Origin: Bradyrhizobium uaiense
GTDB taxonomy: Bacteria; Pseudomonadota; Alphaproteobacteria; Rhizobiales; Xanthobacteraceae
Length of the DNA stretch: 61,326 nucleotides
Assembly: GCF_010811875.1 (NCBI RefSeq)
Contig: NZ_VKHP01000018.1
Span: 1 to 61,326 of the forward strand
Reading direction: 5' to 3'
Position numbers and translations under genes: made by a program
Shown: piece by piece, positions 19,870-27,559 of the stretch
Layout: every line of letters starts with the position of its first letter
How positions within the stretch are numbered: position 1 is the stretch's first letter
The notes under the pieces: generated by a model
Databases searched by the model: none
What the model was told of the DNA's origin: nothing
What the model saw: only the letters and a program-made list of their open reading frames with translations

Positions 19870-21114
19870 ATGGCGGAGCAGGGCACGACGCCGGGCGGCA
19901 AACGCGGCTACGCGGGGACGTGGCCGCCGCGCGCGGCTGCACCGGTCGGCGGCTATCTCCCGGTGCGCGCCAGCATCTGGCGGCCTTTCGTCGAGACCAT
20001 GCGGCAATGGGCGCGCGCGGAGGCGGGCGCCGGACGGCTGTTGCCGTGGGCGCCGGTGGCGTTCGGCACCGGTATTGCGTTCTATTTTGCGGCCGAGCAC
20101 GAGCCGGTGTTGTTGGTCACGGCGACCGTCGCAATCGCGCTCTGCCTGTTGGCGCTGTTGCTGCGGCGGCGCAGCGTGTTTCCCGCCGTGGTGATGCTGG
20201 CCGCGATCGCTGCGGGCTTTGCGATGGCGACATGGAAGACGGCGCGGATCGCCCATGGCGTGCTGGCACGGCCTGTGTTCTCGGTGGCGCTGACCGGTTT
20301 CGTCGAGACGCGCGATATCCGGGAGAAGACTGACCGCTTCGTGCTGCGCGTCGTGTCGATGGAGAGCCAGCGCGAGGTTCCAAAACTCGAGCGCGTCAGG
20401 CTCTCGGTGAAGAAGGGCGCCGCGCCTGAGGTCGGCAGCTTCGTTGAATTGAAGGCGCGGCTGATGCCGCCACTCGGGCCGCAGCGTCCGGGCTCCTATG
20501 ATTTCGGCCGCGACCTCTATTTCCAAGGCATCGGCGCCTCCGGCTTCGTGATGGGTGCGGTCAAGACCAGGGAGCCGCCGGCAGCCGGCGGCCTCGCGCT
20601 GCGCTATGCCGCCTTCATGCAGTGGCTGCGCGACGCCATCGATGCACGCATCCGCACCACGCTCGACGGCGACCAGCGCGCGATCGCGACCGCGCTGCTG
20701 ACCGGCCGGCGTGATGCGATCACGACGCCGGTCAACGACGCGATGTTCATCTCGGGGCTCGGGCATGTCCTGTCGATTTCCGGCTACCACATGGCCGTGG
20801 TCGCCGGCGTCGTGTTCTTCACGATCCGCGCACTGCTCGCGCTGTTTCCGGCGCTGACGGCGGGACACCCGATCAAGAAATGGGCCGCGGCCGCGGCGCT
20901 GGTCGCTGCGGCGTTCTATCTGCTGCTGTCGGGAGCCGAGGTCGCGACCCAGCGATCGTTCTTCATGACGGCCGTGGTGCTGATCGCGGTCATCGTCGAT
21001 CGCCGCGCGATCACCTTCCGCACGCTGGCGGTGGCGGCGCTGATCGTGCTTGCGATCGCGCCGGAGGCGCTGGTGCATCCGAGCTTCCAGATCGTGTGTG
21101 CGCCGAAGGCGTAG
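19870..21114 (+). pseudogene. comEC: comEC, 5' part, interrupted by an integrated element
   Basis: ComEC forms the inner-membrane channel for single-stranded DNA during transformation. This part keeps the N-terminus (MAEQGTTPGGKRGYAG), early membrane helices, the DUF4131/OB-like region (about 130-260), and the start of the Competence domain with GLGHVLSISGYHMAVVAGVV. The authentic sequence ends at SFQ (codons 405-407, bases 21082-21090). After the 11-bp core the frame runs seven more codons into foreign DNA and stops at 21114. The rest of the gene resumes at 38093. Joined through the core, the frame continues as SFQ-MSFAATL, the family's conserved motif, which proves the split. Confidence 0.9.
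21082..21092 (+). repeat. attL core, 11-bp direct repeat
   Basis: AGCTTCCAGAT at 21082-21092 is repeated exactly at 38093-38103. On both sides it is codon-aligned as AGC-TTC-CAG-AT, encoding the Ser-Phe-Gln of ComEC. It marks the likely crossover of the tyrosine recombinase. The chromosome reads into it from the left (comEC 5' part). Confidence 0.8.
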
Positions 21115-21231
21115 CACCGAGAATGGTTATGAAAACCATTAAATTTCAATCGGTTAGGCTGGATGTCATGACGCCTTGGCGTGAACGAAAACCGATCAAG
21201 AATCCGCGTAAATCCGAAAATGGTGGCCGAG

Positions 21232-21252
21232 AGTCCCGGAAAAGGTCCCGGA
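21232..21252 (+). repeat. Left arm-type repeat of the element
   Basis: Two GTCCCGGA octamers separated by AAAG, preceded by A. The same 21-nt unit, differing at one base, lies at 38011-38031 in direct orientation. It is 139 bp inside the left core. The paired-octamer design at both ends fits arm-type binding sites for the integrase or its accessory protein; that role is inferred. Confidence 0.55.
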
Positions 21253-21303
21253 ATTGTTCCGCCCGTTCACGGGGCGTTCGCTCCCAAGCCCCAACCAGAA
21301 TGA

Positions 21304-21334
21304 AGGAGGCCCCGGATCAGCTCCGGGGCCTCCT
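21304..21334. terminator. Strong hairpin at the left end of the element
   Basis: A perfect 13-bp stem (AGGAGGCCCCGGA paired with TCCGGGGCCTCCT) with a 5-nt loop. It lies between the truncated comEC and the convergent minus-strand gene at 21398. There is no T run on either side, so it may end transcription with help of Rho or act as a transcript end stabiliser. Confidence 0.55.
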
Positions 21335-21397
21335 CAACTTACCTGCTGTGGAACCGGCATGGCTGGGCCGCGGTGCTGTGAACACCTGATGTCCAAC

Positions 21398-21610
21398 TCA
21401 TCCTGCTGCGAGCGCGAGGCGCGGGCTGTGGTAAGTTTCGAGTAGGCGCTTAGCGCGCCCTACGGCGTCCTGGGCCTCGCGCGCTGCTGCCAACTCCCGC
21501 TCCAGCCGCTGGAATATCGGCACCATATAGTCGGCGCCGTGCCTCGTTATGCAATATGCGCAAGTCGCGAGTGCGCGTTCGAGACGCTCGACCGTTACTG
21601 GCTCACTCAT
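21398..21610 (-). CDS. Small phage-type helical protein, unknown function
   Basis: A 70-residue, largely helical protein with a ribosome site (GGGGAG 8 nt before the ATG on the minus strand). Its ATG overlaps the stop of the upstream gene as ATGA, so the two are translationally coupled. The composition is rich in Ala, Arg and Glu (ERELAAAREAQDAVGRAKRL), which suggests an amphipathic helix or short coiled coil. I do not recognise a family. It is the last gene of a short minus-strand set at the left end of the element. Confidence 0.6.
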   Translation of the reverse strand: MSEPVTVERLERALATCAYCITRHGADYMVPIFQRLERELAAAREAQDAVGRAKRLLETYHSPRLALAAG

Positions 21611-22041
21611 CTTGCAACTCCCCTTGCTCGCTCGACTCGCTGCGCAGCATGAAAGCGCTCTAACTCAGACCAGTCATCCGCATCGCTTTCTGTGGCAGCG
21701 GCTTCGACGAGTGCCCGCGAATAAGCCGCGCGGAATTGCGGCGACGTCGGATCGCTCGGCAACGGAATGCGCGCGCCTCGATCGACGCGAAACGACAGCC
21801 TACCGTTTCGAGGATTGCGCTCGACATACCGCGGCAACGACTTGGCGCGCACGCGAAGCTCTTCGCGCAACGCAACCAGGTAGACGAAGAGCACAAACCC
21901 CGGTTCAGCGGAGCGAATTATAGCTCCGCCATGATTAATTTTTCCTCCTTTCGTGTCCGAACGACACTGAGGCGCAATGCGATGCGCGCGCCGCTCTTGC
22001 CATTCGCGCAAGAGTTCGTCTGCTTGCTGTTGTGATGTCAT
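21607..22041 (-). CDS. Protein with integrase N-terminal (arm-binding) like segment
   Basis: A 144-residue protein of the element. The middle segment LPRYVERNPRNGRLSFRVDR followed by IPLPSDPTSPQFRAAYSRAL closely follows the beta-strand arm-binding region at the very N-terminus of many phage tyrosine recombinases (R-x-R-Y-V ... G-x-x-R-x-P-G-x-P-x-S-x-E-F-x-x-A-Y). No catalytic domain follows, so it could be a stand-alone DNA-binding protein or a remnant of a second integrase. ATGA overlaps link it to the genes on both sides. A hydrophobic patch (FVLFVYLVAL) precedes the segment. The call rests on motif resemblance only. Confidence 0.5.
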   Translation of the reverse strand: MTSQQQADELLREWQERRAHRIAPQCRSDTKGGKINHGGAIIRSAEPGFVLFVYLVALREELRVRAKSLPRYVERNPRNGRLSFRVDRGARIPLPSDPTSPQFRAAYSRALVEAAATESDADDWSELERFHAAQRVERARGVAR

Positions 22042-22325
22042 TGGTTGGTTCTCGCTGGCCGTTCAAAGCCGCGCCCGTGGCAGACGGGCAGCCGGGGGTT
22101 GAACGCGTGCGAGAACACGCCGAACGCTTTTGGGCTTACGCCTTGGACAGCGCGCTCGCCCCCGGCCTCATGGCCAATGATGTATACGGTCTCTCGTGGG
22201 CGTTCAAACCCACAAACAGTCTGGCACGAATCGGGATATCCGCAAAATTTCAACGTCCAACAAAAGCTCCCCGCGTTGGCGGTTGGCCATGTCCCGAAGT
22301 GCGCAGTTGCGCACAACCTTGGCAT
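22038..22325 (-). CDS. Possible small gene coupled to the integrase-like gene, uncertain
   Basis: A 95-codon frame starting at the ATG at 22325 with GAAGAGG upstream. Its TGA overlaps the next ATG as ATGA at 22038-22041, the same coupling seen one gene further down. The product begins MPRLCATAHFG, has six cysteines and repeats the heptad-like FERP-(A/R)-(R/E)-T twice. The segment RETVYIIGHEAG is reminiscent of the start of GIY-YIG/T5orf172 domains, but the catalytic remainder is absent. Against it: it lies 16 nt from a divergent start at 22342, leaving no room for separate promoters. It is a tentative gene. Confidence 0.35.
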   Translation of the reverse strand: MPRLCATAHFGTWPTANAGSFCWTLKFCGYPDSCQTVCGFERPRETVYIIGHEAGGERAVQGVSPKAFGVFSHAFNPRLPVCHGRGFERPARTNQ

Positions 22326-22341
22326 GTGGTCCTCTTCGATC

Positions 22342-22653
22342 ATGTTGAAAGAGACAATCACCCGATATCTGATGACCGCGGTGCTGGCAGCTTCGCACTT
22401 GTTCGCGCCGGCTGCGCGCGCTGACGACACCGTACGGTGCAACCTCGACCGCGCCAGCTTCTATACGACGCGTCCCGCCTGCAACGCGATGATGGCGGAG
22501 TACGCGGCGATGAACACCGGCAGCACCACCGTCTCGCGGTCTCAGGCGGTGCACCGCTGCGCCGATAGTCTTACGCAGAAGATGCCCGGCAAGAGCCGAC
22601 CGGAATACCTCAACCTGTGCGACGAGATGGCCTCAATGCTTTATCGCTTCTGA
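22342..22653 (+). CDS. Small exported four-cysteine protein, unknown function
   Basis: A 103-residue protein with a clear Sec signal peptide (TRYLMTAVLAASHLFAPAARA, cleavage expected after ARA). The mature part of about 75 residues has four cysteines, in VRCNLD, PACNAMM, HRCADS and NLCDEM, enough for two disulfides in the periplasm. I do not recognise a family. The frame stays open upstream to 22045, but that sequence lacks protein-like features, so I use ATG 22342; ATG 22372 would still leave a short signal. It is on the same strand as the SIR2 gene, about 210 nt before it, and may be part of the same cargo unit. Confidence 0.6.
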   Translation: MLKETITRYLMTAVLAASHLFAPAARADDTVRCNLDRASFYTTRPACNAMMAEYAAMNTGSTTVSRSQAVHRCADSLTQKMPGKSRPEYLNLCDEMASMLYRF

Positions 22654-22820
22654 TTACCGATGCCGGCTGATCGCGCCAAAACTTCTAAGCCACGATGATC
22701 GCCCTGGGGCCACAGCCCTCAGACGCTTGGCCAATTGTCTGCGACCTCAGGATGTGATCCTTTTAGCATGCTGGGCCGTGTTTTGTCGGCCGCGCCGCCG
22801 CGCACAACAGGAGGATTTTG

Positions 22821-22865
22821 ATGATCGGCCCCGTGTTTAGCCAACCTGGCAGTAGCTCAAGCTGA
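22821..22865 (+). CDS. 14-codon leader ORF before the SIR2 gene
   Basis: ATG 22821 has the best Shine-Dalgarno in the neighbourhood (CAGGAGG, 7 nt upstream). It encodes MIGPVFSQPGSSSS, ending with four serine codons and TGA at 22863-22865. The SIR2 ATG follows after two bases and has no ribosome site of its own beyond this ORF. The arrangement suggests that ribosomes finishing the leader re-initiate on the SIR2 message, so the leader would set its expression. It could instead be a chance ORF next to a displaced ribosome site. Confidence 0.45.
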   Translation: MIGPVFSQPGSSSS

Positions 22866-22867
22866 CC

Positions 22868-25800
22868 ATGCAATTTGTCGCTAACGGCCCCGACATTCCC
22901 GATCCCCTCTTACAGGCGCAAGAAGAAGGGCGTGTTGTTTTTTTCTGTGGGGCGGGCATTTCTTACCCCGCCGGGCTGCCGAGTTTTCGGGGTCTGGTAG
23001 ATGATATCTACAGGCTGGCTGGCACATCGCGTTTGGACATTGAACAGGATGCCTACGATCGTGGTCAATTCGATACGACGCTGGATCTCTTGGAGCACCG
23101 CTTCCCTGGCCAGCGTATCGCCGTCCGTCAAAAACTCGTTCAAGCTTTGAATCCGAAGTGGCGTCGCAAGGGCGCCACTGACACGCATGATGCCCTGCTG
23201 GAACTCGCTCGCTCTCGTCAGGGTCCTCTTCGCCTCGTGACCACCAATTTCGATCGCATTTTCGAGCGCGTGCGAAAACGATCTGGCAGAGCCTTCCAAT
23301 CATATGCGGCACCGATGTTACCCATCCCAAAAAACAGCCGGTGGGATGGACTGGTGTATCTGCACGGGTTGCTACCGGAAAAGCCGGACGACAGTGCTCT
23401 GCATCGGCTGGTGCTGACCAGCGGTGACTTTGGGCTCGCTTACCTGACGGAACGATGGGCGGCGCGTTTCGTCAGCGAGCTTTTCCGCAACTACCTAGTC
23501 TGCTTCGTCGGCTACAGCATCAACGATCCAGTCATGCGCTACATGATGGACGCTCTGGCAGCCGATCGGATGCAGGGCGAATTCACGCCACAAGCCTATG
23601 CGCTAGGCGAATGCAAGCCAGGACAGGATCACCCCAAAACGGTCGAATGGACAGCTAAGGGCGTTACCCCCATCCTCTACCAAGTGCCCGCTCACGGCGA
23701 CGATCACTCGGCGTTGCACGACACCCTGAAAGCCTGGGCCGGAACGTATCGCGATGGCATCCTCGGCAAAGAGCGCATCGTAGTGAACTACGCCCTTGCG
23801 CGGCCTTCCGCCAGCACCCGCCAGGATGACTTCGTGGGCCGGATGCTTTGGGCGCTATCCCACGAGTCCGGAATGCCTGCGAAGCGCTTCGCGGAATTCA
23901 ACCCTGTTCCCTCGCTCGACTGGCTCGATGCATTTTCAGATGCACGCTTCCTCCACCGCGACCTGGATCGCTTCGGCGTTCCACCACTGGCGGATGTCGA
24001 CGACAAGCTGCAGTTCAGCTTGATCCGACGCCCTGCACCGTATTCGCGTGCGCCGTGGATGGCGCTGGTATCGCATGGTGCTAACGGGAGCGAGTGGGAT
24101 CACGTGATGTATCAACTGGCCAGCTGGCTGGTGCGGCATTTGAACGATCCCACATTGATTATCTGGTTGGCCGAGCGCGGCGCACAACTGCATAATCGCT
24201 GGACGTGGCTGATCGAGCAGCAGTTGGATCTCTTTGCACGCTTGGCACGGGAAGGGAAAACAAGCGAACTCGACGAAATCCGCGCCAACGCACCCAACGC
24301 TATTCCTGGGCCGCTGATGCGAACGCTGTGGCGCCTTCTTCTCACCGGGCGGGTCAGGTCGCCATCGCGTGACCTTGACCTCTACCACTGGAAGGATCGA
24401 TTCAAGCGCGACGGGCTAACAGCTTCCCTGCGGCTAGAACTACGCGACTTACTTTCGCCCAAGCTCACTTTGAAAAAGCCATTTCGCTTCGGTTCCGAGG
24501 AAGAAGCCACTGACGAGCCCACGCGCATCCGACAACTCGTGGACTGGGAGCTCGTGCTTACCGCAGACCATGTTCACTCTTCAATTCGAGATCTGTCGGA
24601 AACCTGGCGCGCGGTGTTGTCGTTGCTGCTGGATGATTTTCAGCAATTGCTGCGCGACGCGATGGATCTACTGCGTGAGTTGGGTGAGGCTGACGACCAA
24701 AGAGATCGCTCGTATTGGGATATGCCGTCGATCAGCCCGCACTGGCAAAACCGAGGGTTCCGCGACTGGGTGACCTTGATTGAGCTGTTACGCGATGCCT
24801 GGCTTGCAACGCTCGCAAGCGACACTGATCGCGCTAGGCGGATCGCATTGGGTTGGTTCGAAATACCATACCCGACGTTCAAGCGATTGGCCCTGTTTGC
24901 AGCGAGCAAGGACGACGGCATCGATTCCGCGCAGTGGGTCGAGTGGCTCGTGCGTGATGATGCGTGGTGGTTGTGGTCCTTGGATACACAACGCGAGACA
25001 CTGCGTTTGCTGGTACTGCAAGGAGCGAAGCTCTCACCGTCAAGCAGGTCTTCGCTGGAGGCGGCAATTTTGGCGGGCCCGCCCCGGTACATATTTAAGG
25101 CAGACCTCGAACCCGAGGAATGGCAATCGCTGGTCGATGACTCGATCTGGATACGTCTGGCCAAGCTGCGCTCGAGTGGTGCCCAACTCGGGGACGATGC
25201 CTCCCGGCGCGTCGACGATTTAGCGGCGGCAGAGCCACGACGGCGATTGGCTAGCAACGAAAGGGACGAGTTCTCACATTGGATGAGCGGCACCGGCGAC
25301 CCAGACTACGAGTCTAGCCGACAGGTCGCCGTCGCACCTCTCAAACGAGCGGAATTGGTCCAATGGCTCAAGAAGCCGCAACCGGAAACGCATTCGTTTT
25401 TCTATGAAGACAATTGGCCGGAGATCTGCCGCACGCGCTTTTCCCTCAGTTTCCTGGCATTGTGTGTCCTAGCTCAAGAAGAGGTTTGGCCTACGGAACG
25501 CTGGCGGGACGCGCTGCAAGCGTGGAGCGATCAGGGGCTAGTTCTGCGGTCGTGGCGTTATGCGGCATCGTTGGTGCAGAAGATGCCCGATGCTGTCGCG
25601 CAGGCTAACGCGCACAGCCTAACTTGGTGGATGGAGGCGGTCTCTAAGGTGATCGACCGCCATGAGGCAATCCTGCTGGATCTTTGCAGTCGCGTGCTGG
25701 CGTTGCCGCTAGAGCCAAGCACGGGCATTCGTGAAGATGGCGAACCGATCAAAGACCCGGTGGGCGAAGCTATCAATCATCCGATCGGCCACGTCGCGCA

Positions 25801-26689
25801 GGCGCTGCTAAATCTGTGGTTTAAACGCACGCCCAACGACAATGACTCATTGCCGCGAGACATCGAGCCATTTTTCACAGAGATGTCCGATGTTGGGATT
25901 GCGAGATTCCGCCACGGACGCGTGCTGCTGGCGTCGCGATCGATCGCCTTGTTCCGCGTAGATCGTCCTTGGACCGAAAAGCACCTGCTACCATTGTTCG
26001 ACTGGGAAACCAGCGCGGAGGCCAAGGCGGCCTGGGAAGGGTTTCTCTGGTCCCCCAGACTGTATCATCCGCTTTTAATCGCTTTCAAATCGCAGTTCCT
26101 TTCCACAGCGGATCACTATGAGGAGCTTGGCGAACACGGTCGGCAATTTGCAGCATTCCTTACGTACGCTGCCTTGGACCCCGCGGAAGGTTACACATCG
26201 ACGGACTTTAGGACCGCCGTCGGCGCACTGCCGCAAGAGGGATTGCAGGAAGTGGCACAAGCACTCTCGCAAGCCCTCGAAGGTGCTGGGGAACAGCGTG
26301 AGGATTACTGGAAGAACCGGGTCCGCCCGTTCTGGCAAGAGGTCTGGCCCAAGTCCCGCGACCTTGCTTCAAAGAGCATCGCGGAGTCGCTGGCTGTCTT
26401 GAGCATTGCGGCAGGCGGGGAGTTTCCTTCGGCCCTAGCCGCGGTTGTGGATTGGCTGCGGCCGATTGAGCATCCCCACTTCGTTGTGCACAAGCTGGAT
26501 GAATCTGGGCTTTGCGCTAGATTTCCCGAGGCCGCGTTACGTTTGCTCGATGCCATTGTCACTGATCAGCCTTGGGCTCCCAGAGAGCTTGTGAAGTGCC
26601 TCGAAGCTATTGCACAACAGATACCGGGTTTGCGAAAAGACAAACGGTATCAGCGGTTGGCCGAGTATGCGCGAAAACATGGGCTCTGA
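22868..26689 (+). CDS. Large SIR2-domain protein, candidate anti-phage NADase (DSR-like)
   Basis: A 1273-residue protein. Residues about 15-285 form a SIR2-type Rossmann domain: GAGIS at 28-32, then GLPSF, TTNFD with Asn127 and Asp129, YLHG with His166, and VGYSINDP at 214-221. In defence sirtuins (ThsA, DSR1, DSR2) the equivalent Asn and His hydrolyse NAD+ when a phage is sensed. The rest is a roughly 980-residue, Trp-rich alpha-helical region without a Walker A motif, so it is not a SIR2-STAND (Avs5) protein; it looks like the long sensor region of DSR-type single-protein systems (possibly the DUF4020 group). Codon use is less GC-biased than in the chromosome, which fits cargo of the element. 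It is preceded by the leader ORF at 22821. Confidence 0.85.
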   Translation: MQFVANGPDIPDPLLQAQEEGRVVFFCGAGISYPAGLPSFRGLVDDIYRLAGTSRLDIEQDAYDRGQFDTTLDLLEHRFPGQRIAVRQKLVQALNPKWRRKGATDTHDALLELARSRQGPLRLVTTNFDRIFERVRKRSGRAFQSYAAPMLPIPKNSRWDGLVYLHGLLPEKPDDSALHRLVLTSGDFGLAYLTERWAARFVSELFRNYLVCFVGYSINDPVMRYMMDALAADRMQGEFTPQAYALGECKPGQDHPKTVEWTAKGVTPILYQVPAHGDDHSALHDTLKAWAGTYRDGILGKERIVVNYALARPSASTRQDDFVGRMLWALSHESGMPAKRFAEFNPVPSLDWLDAFSDARFLHRDLDRFGVPPLADVDDKLQFSLIRRPAPYSRAPWMALVSHGANGSEWDHVMYQLASWLVRHLNDPTLIIWLAERGAQLHNRWTWLIEQQLDLFARLAREGKTSELDEIRANAPNAIPGPLMRTLWRLLLTGRVRSPSRDLDLYHWKDRFKRDGLTASLRLELRDLLSPKLTLKKPFRFGSEEEATDEPTRIRQLVDWELVLTADHVHSSIRDLSETWRAVLSLLLDDFQQLLRDAMDLLRELGEADDQRDRSYWDMPSISPHWQNRGFRDWVTLIELLRDAWLATLASDTDRARRIALGWFEIPYPTFKRLALFAASKDDGIDSAQWVEWLVRDDAWWLWSLDTQRETLRLLVLQGAKLSPSSRSSLEAAILAGPPRYIFKADLEPEEWQSLVDDSIWIRLAKLRSSGAQLGDDASRRVDDLAAAEPRRRLASNERDEFSHWMSGTGDPDYESSRQVAVAPLKRAELVQWLKKPQPETHSFFYEDNWPEICRTRFSLSFLALCVLAQEEVWPTERWRDALQAWSDQGLVLRSWRYAASLVQKMPDAVAQANAHSLTWWMEAVSKVIDRHEAILLDLCSRVLALPLEPSTGIREDGEPIKDPVGEAINHPIGHVAQALLNLWFKRTPNDNDSLPRDIEPFFTEMSDVGIARFRHGRVLLASRSIALFRVDRPWTEKHLLPLFDWETSAEAKAAWEGFLWSPRLYHPLLIAFKSQFLSTADHYEELGEHGRQFAAFLTYAALDPAEGYTSTDFRTAVGALPQEGLQEVAQALSQALEGAGEQREDYWKNRVRPFWQEVWPKSRDLASKSIAESLAVLSIAAGGEFPSALAAVVDWLRPIEHPHFVVHKLDESGLCARFPEAALRLLDAIVTDQPWAPRELVKCLEAIAQQIPGLRKDKRYQRLAEYARKHGL

Positions 26690-26738
26690 CGTTGATGCTC
26701 AAACTCGTAAGATCAGCTGTCGCGCCCCCGACCCAGCC

Positions 26739-27125
26739 CTATCTTGCTTCTTCCGGTGGCACGTCGCTGTATTCCGACCCTTCGGGTCTCTCCGGGTTCG
26801 AGCCGATCGGCAGGCCACCGGTCACCTCAACGCGGTGCACGACTTCGGTGACGCCGGCATCAGCGCCGCCAGTTGGGACGACGCGCGGGTGAACATAGAC
26901 CGCCGCATCCTTGGCAACGGCCACTGCGGCGCGGAGGTAATATTCAAACCGCTTCTTGTTGCTCACGCACTCGTTTGCCAGCGCCTCGAAGTTCCGCATT
27001 GCCTTGATCATGACGTCGAGCGGGGTTGAGCCGGACGCTGCAACGGCGCGTTCTCTCGCGGCGGTCGCCTTATTCGGGACGCCCTTTTTGCGACCAGCGC
27101 CGGGCCGTTTTCCGCCGTTCGCCAT
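26739..27125 (-). CDS. Phage protein with basic GAGRKKG N-terminus (small-terminase-like, tentative)
   Basis: A 128-residue protein starting MANGGKRPGAGRKKGVPNK, followed by STPLDVMIKAMRNFEALA, a helix pair, and VAKDAAVYVHPRV. This layout is very common in phage and prophage proteins annotated as hypothetical or as small terminase-like DNA-binding proteins. The basic G-A-G-R-x-K-G loop suggests nucleic-acid contact. The C-terminal 40 residues are acidic and Pro-rich. It is the last gene of the minus-strand phage block and converges with the SIR2 gene, 49 nt away. No large terminase follows it, so a packaging role here is doubtful. Confidence 0.6.
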   Translation of the reverse strand: MANGGKRPGAGRKKGVPNKATAARERAVAASGSTPLDVMIKAMRNFEALANECVSNKKRFEYYLRAAVAVAKDAAVYVHPRVVPTGGADAGVTEVVHRVEVTGGLPIGSNPERPEGSEYSDVPPEEAR

Positions 27126-27151
27126 TGTGCCAGTTTTTCAGTTTTTCAGTT

Positions 27152-27559
27152 TCAAGCGATGGCGACCGCGTGACGGTGTCTGCAGATCCGCCCGGTGTAT
27201 TCGAGGAATCGGAGCGCCAATTGCCGGAAGGGTCGCGGTCGGCGCGGCGGCGCTGGCTTCGGCGCGCTGACGATCGGAGCGCGGGTCGCGATGGCCGGCG
27301 GCTTGCAAGGCTTTCGGCGCGGCCGTGGCCGACCTGGCACGCCATACGCAGCGGGTGAGCGGAGCGTCGCTTGCTTGTCCAGGAGGCGTTGGCGCTTTGC
27401 CCCCTCGGCCTTGCATGCCCGACATTGACGCTTGAAGTGACCGGACTTCGTTGACTTGATCAGTTTGGTATTGGCCGGCGTGTAGGCGTGGCCGTGCGGG
27501 CAGTGGGTTTTGGATTCTTGCCAGCGATTTCCGGTAATCACGCTCAGGTTACCGCTCAC
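27152..27559 (-). CDS. Small zinc-binding, HNH-like phage protein without catalytic end
   Basis: A 135-residue protein. Its N-terminal third has THCPHGHAYTPANTK and RQCRACKAEGAKRQR, a C-x-x-H ... C-x-x-C zinc-ribbon pair that normally precedes the HNH core in small phage endonucleases. The rest is Pro/Arg-rich and shows no HNH catalytic triad, so it is probably a truncated form or a plain DNA-binding protein. Its ATG overlaps the upstream hub gene stop as ATGA, so it is coupled to the tail genes. Confidence 0.5.
   Translation of the reverse strand: MSGNLSVITGNRWQESKTHCPHGHAYTPANTKLIKSTKSGHFKRQCRACKAEGAKRQRLLDKQATLRSPAAYGVPGRPRPRRKPCKPPAIATRAPIVSAPKPAPPRRPRPFRQLALRFLEYTGRICRHRHAVAIA

Noticed and set aside
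22045..22341. Long N-terminal extension of the exported four-cysteine protein
   Set aside because: The extension puts 99 unstructured residues before a clear signal peptide; the ATG at 22342 is far more likely.
22868..26689. SIR2-STAND (Avs5) classification for the SIR2 protein
   Set aside because: No GxxxxGK(S/T) Walker A motif is visible after the SIR2 domain.
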